DNA of 8,234 bases, taken from Persephonella sp. (GTDB taxonomy: Bacteria > Aquificota > Aquificia > Aquificales > Hydrogenothermaceae). Position 1 is the first letter of the stretch. Every line of letters begins with the position of its first letter. The position numbers were made by a program, and so were the translations under genes. The stretch covers positions 1-8,234 of the forward strand of contig JALWKR010000013.1 of assembly GCA_027081375.1 (NCBI GenBank). Direction: 5' to 3'. The notes under the pieces are model-generated. The model was not told the origin of the DNA, searched no databases, and saw only the letters and a list, made by a program, of their open reading frames with translations. This document shows, in pieces, positions 1 to 4,058 of this stretch.

Positions 1-874
1 CAATAAGCTCCTGCATAAGAGAAATACCTGGTCCAGATGTTGCTGTCATAGCTTTTACACCTGAGAAAGAAGCACCAATAACAACAGCCATAGAGGAAAT
101 TTCATCTTCAGACTGGTAAACAAATCCTCCTGTTTTGAGAATTATTGGAGCAAGGTAGTTTCCTACTGTCGTAGCAGGTGTAATTGGATATGCTGCGTAA
201 ACTTTAACTCCTGCAACAGCGGCACCTAAAGCGATAGCTTCATTACCTTCAAGGATAATAACATCTTTCTTTGGTAATGGTCCAGGAACTTTGTATGGGT
301 CTATTTTCTTAAGGTGTTCTTTTACGTAGTTTTGAGCAACTTCAATAGCTTTAAAGTTTAAGTTAACTACATCTTCACCCTTTTTGGAGAATTTTTTAAC
401 AATCTCTTCTTTGAGAACTTCCATTGGAAATCCAAAAAGTTCAAAAACAGCAGCCATTGCAATAACGTTCTTAGTGATATAAGCTCCAACTTCCTCTTTT
501 GCAAGCTTAGACATTGGAACTGCATATGTGAAAACGCCCATTTTTTCTAATTCTTCTAAGTCTGGCTCAAAGTCTCCACCTTCTGGACCATCCCAGATTA
601 AAACTTTTCCTTTTCCAAGAAGTGGTTTGTTAACTTCGTAAGCTTCACCGTTGAATGCAACAAGTATATCGAAACCATCTCCTTGAGAGAGGATTTTCTC
701 ATCAGACATTCTAACCTGAGAAAGTGCATAACCACCTTTAATTTCTGCTGGGAAAGATTTGAAAGTAACAACTTCATAACCTAAGTTTGAAGCAGCTCTC
801 ATTGTAAAATCACCGGCAGAGATAACACCTTCACCACCTTCACCGGCATACTTAACAGTTAAATCAAATGCCAT
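1..874 (-). CDS. korA: 2-oxoacid:ferredoxin oxidoreductase, fused gamma/alpha subunit (KorA type), 3' end beyond window
   Basis: Subunit of a CoA- and thiamine diphosphate-dependent oxidoreductase that interconverts a 2-oxoacid (probably 2-oxoglutarate) and its acyl-CoA with ferredoxin; in Aquificota this is a CO2-fixing step of the reverse TCA cycle. Reading back from the ATG at 874 gives 291 open codons to the window edge. Residues 1 to about 180 form the gamma domain, with GEGGEG at 11-16 and the EIKGG segment at 44-48. The alpha pyrimidine-binding domain starts near 203, with GNEA at 210-213, YPITP at 229-233, EDE at 256-258 and TSGPG at 279-283. Fused subunits of this type are usually near 600 residues, so about half is missing. 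A strong AAAGGAGG site lies 7-8 bases before the ATG. The gamma/alpha fusion argues against the five-subunit For enzyme. The substrate (2-oxoglutarate, pyruvate or a branched-chain oxoacid) cannot be decided from this half; the beta subunit should lie beyond position 1. Confidence 0.9.
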   Translation of the reverse strand, partial: MAFDLTVKYAGEGGEGVISAGDFTMRAASNLGYEVVTFKSFPAEIKGGYALSQVRMSDEKILSQGDGFDILVAFNGEAYEVNKPLLGKGKVLIWDGPEGGDFEPDLEELEKMGVFTYAVPMSKLAKEEVGAYITKNVIAMAAVFELFGFPMEVLKEEIVKKFSKKGEDVVNLNFKAIEVAQNYVKEHLKKIDPYKVPGPLPKKDVIILEGNEAIALGAAVAGVKVYAAYPITPATTVGNYLAPIILKTGGFVYQSEDEISSMAVVIGASFSGVKAMTATSGPGISLMQELI

Positions 875-907
875 AGCGGATTCCTCCTTTATTTTTTTGG
901 CTTTTAT

Positions 908-931
908 AACATATTCAATTTTTAATATGTT
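908..931. repeat. Inverted repeat in the korA leader
   Basis: AACATATT at 908-915 and AATATGTT at 924-931 are perfect 8-bp inverted arms around an 8-base AT-rich spacer. The repeat lies between the predicted korA promoter and its ribosome binding site, so it could be an operator just downstream of the start site or a weak leader hairpin. The arms are AT-only except for one G:C pair, so chance in AT-rich DNA is possible. Confidence 0.4.
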
Positions 932-945
932 TTGAATTTGTATAA

Positions 946-974
946 ATATAACACTGTTTGATTTTTCAAATCAA
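946..974 (-). promoter_or_regulatory. Predicted sigma-70-type promoter of korA
   Basis: On the minus strand TTGATT (974-969) is followed by exactly 17 bases and then TTATAT (951-946). This predicts a start near 939 and a leader of about 65 bases. The -35 hexamer forms one arm of a short inverted repeat, TTGATT-N5-AATCAA (974-958 region), which could also bind a regulator. The gene just upstream on the same strand ends at 1026 with no clear terminator, so some readthrough into korA is also possible. Confidence 0.55.
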
Positions 975-1025
975 GTGAGAATTAAGAATAATTTAAAATA
1001 AGATGGGACTTTGAAATATAGGACA

Positions 1026-2648
1026 TTAGAACTCTAAATTATACTCTTTGATTTTTCTCCAGAGAGTTGTTCTGTGTATACCAAGTAATCTTGCAGCTAA
1101 GGATTTGTTACCGTTTGTTTTTATTAAAACCTCTTTGATCCTTTCAGCTTCATTAGGATTTGTATTAGTAGAGGAACTAGAAGATTTTTTGAGAACCTGA
1201 TCTGTCTTTTTCTTCTGTATATTAACAAAAAGTTCTTCAGGTAAGTCATCTTGGGTGATAAATTTTTTACTACACACAATAACTGCTCTTTCTATTATGT
1301 TCTCCAGTTCCCGTATATTTCCTGGATAATCATAATCTAATAAAATTTTCACTGCTTCAGGAGATATACCTTTTATTGATCTTTTATATATTTCAGAGAA
1401 CTTGTCAATAAAGTAGTTTATTAACGTTGGAATATCTTCTTTTCTTTCTCTAAGAGGAGGTACTCTTAGAGAGATAACTTTTAGTCTGTAATATAAATCT
1501 TCTCTAAAATCTCCATTTTTTATCATCTCTTGAAGATTTTTGTTTGTAGCTGCTATTATTCTTATATTAGCTTTTCTTGTTTTTATATCTCCGAGTCTTT
1601 CAAACTCTTTTTCCTGTAAAAGATGCAGAAGTTTTGACTGAAGATAAACAGGTAAATCTCCTATCTCATCAAGAAAAAGAGTCCCTCCATCTGCAAGTTC
1701 AACTTTTCCTGGTTTATCTTTATTAGCTCCTGTAAAAGCTCCTTTAACATAACCAAAAAGTTCACTTTCTAGAAGGTTTTCAGGGATAGCTGCACAGTTT
1801 ATTTTTATAAAAGGCTTATCTCTTCTAGAAGATAAGGTATGTATGTATTTAGCTAGCATACTTTTTCCTGTTCCTGTTTCTCCTTCTATTAAAACTGTTG
1901 CCATGGTGTCAGCAACAGTTTTTGCCATTTCTAAAACAGCAGAAAATTTAGGATTTTTTGTTATTATTCTCCCTTTTACGTCTTGATTTATCATGCACTC
2001 AGGAAGAAGATAAAAGGATATAACTTTTCCTTCTCCCTCTTTTAATGAATTTACAACAAGAGATACATTTGCTTTACCGTAAGCTGGAGTTTCAATAACT
2101 ATATCTTCTCTTTCTCCCTCAGGAGGAAGTTTAGACAAGGAAACTCCAAGTAGATTTTCTATATTAAATCCTTTTATATCAGATACTTCTCTACATAGTA
2201 TCTGACGAGCTACTTCATTGTAATGGATAATTTCTCCGCTATTGTTTATAACAACAATTGCATCAACAATAGAGTCTAATATAACTTCTGTAAATTCTTT
2301 TTGTTTTTTTAATTCTTTTATATGGTTCATCATTTTTGAAGCATCTTTAAATTCTTCTAAGAGACCAATAAATTCTCCTTTGCTGAATACAGGAGTGATA
2401 CTGTGACACACAGTTTTTTCGCAACAGGATAGCTGAACATTAAAAGAATCTAAAGACTTTATTTTTTCAGGATTTTCTTTGATAGAAGGTAGGGGACACT
2501 GATCACAAATGGAAAAGAGGCCAAAACAGTCGTCCCCAATTTTTCTTTTTACTACTTTTCTAGCTATTTTGTTTATATATCCTATTTTCCTATCTTTTGT
2601 TATAAAAATGATACCTTCAGTAACACTGTCTAAAATTCTTAAATCCAT
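1026..2648 (-). CDS. Sigma-54-dependent enhancer-binding activator with two PAS domains, the first Cys-rich
   Basis: A 540-residue cytoplasmic transcription activator that would use ATP hydrolysis to open promoters bound by sigma-54 RNA polymerase. A PAS-like domain (about 1-105) carries C41, C48, C51, C75, C76 and C81; a short helical linker leads to a second PAS domain (about 118-215). The AAA+ domain has Walker A GETGTGKS at 256-263, the sigma-54 contact loop GAFTGA at 303-308, Walker B TLFLDE at 323-328, sensor I near 364-369 and the arginine-containing FREDLYYRL at 381-389. A serine-rich linker (489-493) precedes a Fis-type helix-turn-helix (about 501-540). There is no receiver domain, so the PAS region probably senses the signal directly. 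ATG at 2648 follows AAGGAT. It is the last gene of the DUF2173/SCP-2 cluster and its likely target promoter lies at 3860-3876. The ligand is unknown; the cysteines suggest an Fe-S cluster, thiol redox or metal sensing (inference). Confidence 0.93.
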   Translation of the reverse strand: MDLRILDSVTEGIIFITKDRKIGYINKIARKVVKRKIGDDCFGLFSICDQCPLPSIKENPEKIKSLDSFNVQLSCCEKTVCHSITPVFSKGEFIGLLEEFKDASKMMNHIKELKKQKEFTEVILDSIVDAIVVINNSGEIIHYNEVARQILCREVSDIKGFNIENLLGVSLSKLPPEGEREDIVIETPAYGKANVSLVVNSLKEGEGKVISFYLLPECMINQDVKGRIITKNPKFSAVLEMAKTVADTMATVLIEGETGTGKSMLAKYIHTLSSRRDKPFIKINCAAIPENLLESELFGYVKGAFTGANKDKPGKVELADGGTLFLDEIGDLPVYLQSKLLHLLQEKEFERLGDIKTRKANIRIIAATNKNLQEMIKNGDFREDLYYRLKVISLRVPPLRERKEDIPTLINYFIDKFSEIYKRSIKGISPEAVKILLDYDYPGNIRELENIIERAVIVCSKKFITQDDLPEELFVNIQKKKTDQVLKKSSSSSTNTNPNEAERIKEVLIKTNGNKSLAARLLGIHRTTLWRKIKEYNLEF

Positions 2649-2677
2649 GATAATCCTTAAAATTTTCTTCTTAATTA

Positions 2678-2706
2678 AATCTAAGTATCAAATTCCAAGT
2701 AAACAA
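2678..2706 (-). promoter_or_regulatory. Candidate weak sigma-70-type promoter for the activator gene
   Basis: In the 62-base gap before the activator gene, TTGTTT (2706-2701), a 17-base spacer and TAGATT (2683-2678) read on the minus strand, giving a start near 2671. Such a promoter would supply a basal level of activator independently of the sigma-54 promoter upstream of the cluster. The hexamers are imperfect and the region is AT-rich, so this is tentative. Confidence 0.3.
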
Positions 2707-2710
2707 CAAC

Positions 2711-3091
2711 TTACCACTGTGTAGGTATCTTACCCATCATCCTTAAACTCTCTTCAAATGGTCCCATATACTTCATAGCTGTTATCATTGATCCTTTAAA
2801 CTTTAGTTTCTTTGTTAGCATAGCTGCTTTAGGTCCCATCTCTCCTGTTGCCAATGTTTTCCAATCTTCAGGAGTAGCCCACATCTCAAAATCATATTTC
2901 ATATCAGGGGCTAACCCTGATTCAACCACCTCTCCTTTCTCTACTCTAATATAAACAGGGGGCTGATCTGAACCTTCAATGTAGTATTTAATAGTTGCAT
3001 TAAACTTTTTTAAGCCTTCTTTTAATTTTTCATTTTTATTCCATTCCTCAGCATAAGCTTTAATCCATTCTTCTGATAAAAATTTTGGCAT
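2711..3091 (-). CDS. SCP-2 sterol-carrier-like protein
   Basis: A 126-residue soluble protein recognised by overall resemblance to small bacterial SCP-2 sterol-transfer domain proteins. It has an amphipathic N-terminal helix (about 5-30), beta strands around 31-70 (for example PPVYIRV at 44-50 and DFEMWATPEDW at 67-77), then the A-T-G-E-M loop and a helical C-terminus whose KLKFKGSM segment (95-102) is typical. SCP-2 folds hold a hydrophobic ligand such as a lipid, fatty acid or acyl-CoA; the ligand here is unknown and no catalytic residues are evident. No signal peptide or membrane segment is seen. ATG at 3091 follows AAGGAG by 6 bases. It sits between the second DUF2173 gene, after a hairpin terminator, and the sigma-54 activator gene, so it is probably part of the same unit but made at a lower level. 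Confidence 0.75.
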   Translation of the reverse strand: MPKFLSEEWIKAYAEEWNKNEKLKEGLKKFNATIKYYIEGSDQPPVYIRVEKGEVVESGLAPDMKYDFEMWATPEDWKTLATGEMGPKAAMLTKKLKFKGSMITAMKYMGPFEESLRMMGKIPTQW

Positions 3092-3114
3092 AGGTTTCTC
3101 CTTAAAAGATATTT

Positions 3115-3137
3115 AAAAGGGGCATTTAGCCCCTTTT
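3115..3137 (-). terminator. Intrinsic terminator or attenuator between the second DUF2173 gene and the SCP-2 gene
   Basis: Directly after the TAA stop of the DUF2173 gene, AAAAGGGGC and GCCCCTTTT pair as a 9-bp stem around a 5-base loop. On the minus strand the T-run is only four T, all within the stem, followed by AAATAT, so termination may be partial. The gene order fits an attenuator that makes the DUF2173 pair abundant and the SCP-2 and activator genes weaker. Confidence 0.75.
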
Positions 3138-3464
3138 TTACTGTGATAATAAAGCTTGAAAAACTTCGTTAAATGAAACCTCATCATTTTTCACAAATAC
3201 ACCAACATTTCCTACAACACATACAGAAAACTTAGGACCAGCTAAAGCCCATCCTTTTAATGGTGTCCATTCCTGACCTGAAAAAGCTGTATATCCGTCT
3301 GTCTGCATTTTAGCCATAGCGTTATTTGCTGCACACATTTCAGCAGCCATTGCTGCTTCTTCTTCGCTAATATCTCCTTCAAAAGCTGCTAAAGTTCCAT
3401 CATCATTAAACTGTCCTGCTGCAAAAACACCTTTTATTTCTAAAAGTTTCTTTAAATCCGCCAT
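3138..3464 (-). CDS. DUF2173 (roadblock/LC7-like) family protein, second copy
   Basis: A 108-residue protein of the DUF2173/COG4831 group, predicted to have a roadblock/LC7-like fold; the molecular role of the family is not established. It is alanine- and glycine-rich, with the family's GDIS motif at 30-33, a helical middle (34-53), and a C-terminal V-C-V-V-GNVGVFV segment (81-91) with a cysteine at 82. By eye it is about 45% identical to the protein encoded just upstream, so the two are a tandem duplication and may form a heterodimer. There is no signal peptide or transmembrane helix. ATG at 3464 follows AAAGGAGGA by 7 bases, a strong site. The 33-base gap to the first copy holds no terminator, so both are expected from the sigma-54 promoter at 3860-3876. 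Confidence 0.85.
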   Translation of the reverse strand: MADLKKLLEIKGVFAAGQFNDDGTLAAFEGDISEEEAAMAAEMCAANNAMAKMQTDGYTAFSGQEWTPLKGWALAGPKFSVCVVGNVGVFVKNDEVSFNEVFQALLSQ

Positions 3465-3497
3465 TTTTAAATCCTCCTTTAATTTTTGTTAAAAAAT

Positions 3498-3824
3498 TTA
3501 CGGCATTATTGTTTCCCAGATTTTGTCAAAATCTGCTTTATCTAGCTCAACAAATACACCAACGTTTCCAGCTATACATGCTGCATACTTTCCTGCTGCA
3601 ACGGCAAACCCCTGAACAGGGAAAAATCCTTCTTTTCCTGTGTATTCAGTCCAGCCTTTTGCCTGCATATTGGCAATAGCTTTGTTTGCTGCTGCCATAA
3701 GACTAGCTATTTCTGCTGCTTTTTCAGAAATATCCCCTGTGTAAGCACAAAGATTTCCTTTGTCATCAAACTTTCCTGCTGCAACAGCACCAGGTAATTC
3801 CATAAGTTCTTTTAATGTTGCCAT
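3498..3824 (-). CDS. DUF2173 (roadblock/LC7-like) family protein, first copy
   Basis: A 108-residue paralogue of the downstream gene and the first gene of the predicted sigma-54 transcript. It shares the GDIS motif (30-33) and the C-I-A-GNVGVFV segment (83-92), with cysteines at 26 and 83; the aligned C-terminal cysteine (83 here, 82 in the paralogue) is kept in both. Roadblock-like proteins elsewhere act as dimeric platforms or GTPase regulators, but no Ras/MglA-type GTPase is encoded in this window, so that role is unproved. ATG at 3824 follows GGAGG by 7 bases; this ribosome site lies inside a short inverted repeat at 3829-3842. The predicted leader is only about 25 bases. The sigma-54 promoter and strong ribosome site suggest high, tightly switched expression. 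Confidence 0.85.
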   Translation of the reverse strand: MATLKELMELPGAVAAGKFDDKGNLCAYTGDISEKAAEIASLMAAANKAIANMQAKGWTEYTGKEGFFPVQGFAVAAGKYAACIAGNVGVFVELDKADFDKIWETIMP

Positions 3825-3828
3825 GACT

Positions 3829-3842
3829 AAACCTCCAGGTTT
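3829..3842 (-). promoter_or_regulatory. Inverted repeat covering the ribosome binding site of the first DUF2173 gene
   Basis: On the minus strand AAACCTGGAGGTTT can fold as an AAACC/GGTTT stem with a TGGA loop, and the Shine-Dalgarno GGAGG is split between loop and stem. It would lie near the 5' end of the predicted sigma-54 transcript. A 5-bp stem is marginal, especially in a thermophile, so it may be incidental or may stabilise the 5' end. Confidence 0.3.
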
Positions 3843-3859
3843 GGTTTCACTTCTAATAG

Positions 3860-3876
3860 TGCATTAACAGTGCCAA
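3860..3876 (-). promoter_or_regulatory. Sigma-54 (RpoN) -24/-12 promoter of the DUF2173 operon
   Basis: On the minus strand the sequence reads TTGGCACTGTTAATGCA. GG (3874-3873) and GC (3862-3861) are separated by exactly 10 bases, and the -24 half TTGGCAC is a perfect match to the consensus; the -12 half is ATGCA against TTGCA. The predicted transcription start is near 3849, about 25 bases before the ATG at 3824. A sigma-54 activator encoded in the same cluster and an enhancer-like array upstream support the call. Confidence 0.88.
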
Positions 3877-3878
3877 AA

Positions 3879-3897
3879 ATATTTTTCTATATTTTTC
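3879..3897. repeat. Phased A-tract direct repeat between promoter and enhancer
   Basis: ATATTTTTC occurs at 3879-3887 and again at 3889-3897, a 10-bp period. A-tracts repeated once per helical turn cause intrinsic bending. Their place between the -24/-12 promoter and the proposed enhancer is where bent DNA or IHF would help an activator loop back to the polymerase. No good IHF consensus was found here. Confidence 0.5.
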
Positions 3898-3930
3898 AAT
3901 GATTTATATACAAACTGTAACAAGTTTTTA

Positions 3931-3971
3931 CGTTGCAGGAATGTTGCAGTGTTGCAACACTGTTGCAACAT
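3931..3971. promoter_or_regulatory. Proposed upstream activating sequence (enhancer) for the sigma-54 activator
   Basis: GTTGCA occurs four times on the plus strand, at 3932, 3943, 3951 and 3962, with spacings of 11, 8 and 11 bp. The last two are full palindromes, TGTTGCAACA at 3950-3959 and 3961-3970, one helical turn apart. TGTTGCA and TGCAACA also pair as 7-bp arms with a 4-base gap at 3942-3959, and CAGTGTTGCAACACTG (3947-3962) is a perfect 16-bp palindrome. The array lies about 82-122 bp upstream of the predicted sigma-54 start, the usual range for enhancer-binding activators. It is also about 90-130 bp from the start codon of the divergent ATPase gene, so it might control that gene as well or instead. 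Confidence 0.72.
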
Positions 3972-3975
3972 CTTA

Positions 3976-3993
3976 GTGAAGAAAAGTTTTCAC
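3976..3993. repeat. Imperfect inverted repeat upstream of the copper ATPase gene
   Basis: GTGAAGA (3976-3982) and TTTTCAC (3987-3993) form a 7-bp arm pair with one G:T mismatch and a 4-base loop. It ends just before the candidate -35 element of the ATPase gene and could be an operator. It does not resemble known CueR, CsoR or CopY sites, and may be chance. Confidence 0.25.
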
Positions 3994-3999
3994 CTAATC

Positions 4000-4027
4000 T
4001 TGTAAAATAGGTTGGTAAGAATAGATT
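4000..4027 (+). promoter_or_regulatory. Candidate sigma-70-type promoter of the copper ATPase gene
   Basis: TTGTAA (4000-4005), a 16-base spacer and TAGATT (4022-4027) give a predicted start near 4034 and a leader of about 25 bases. TAAAAT at 4003-4008 is an alternative -10 but lacks a fitting -35. No -24/-12 element faces this gene. Confidence 0.35.
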
Positions 4028-4058
4028 AACTTCTGTTAAAACAACAAAGGGTAAGTAA

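Noticed and set aside
1026..2648. NtrC-type response regulator of a two-component system
   Set aside because: No receiver domain or phosphoacceptor aspartate; the N-terminus is two PAS domains and no histidine kinase gene is adjacent.
3931..3971. Short CRISPR-like or tandem repeat array
   Set aside because: Units are only 6-11 bases with no unique spacers; position and palindromes fit protein-binding sites far better.
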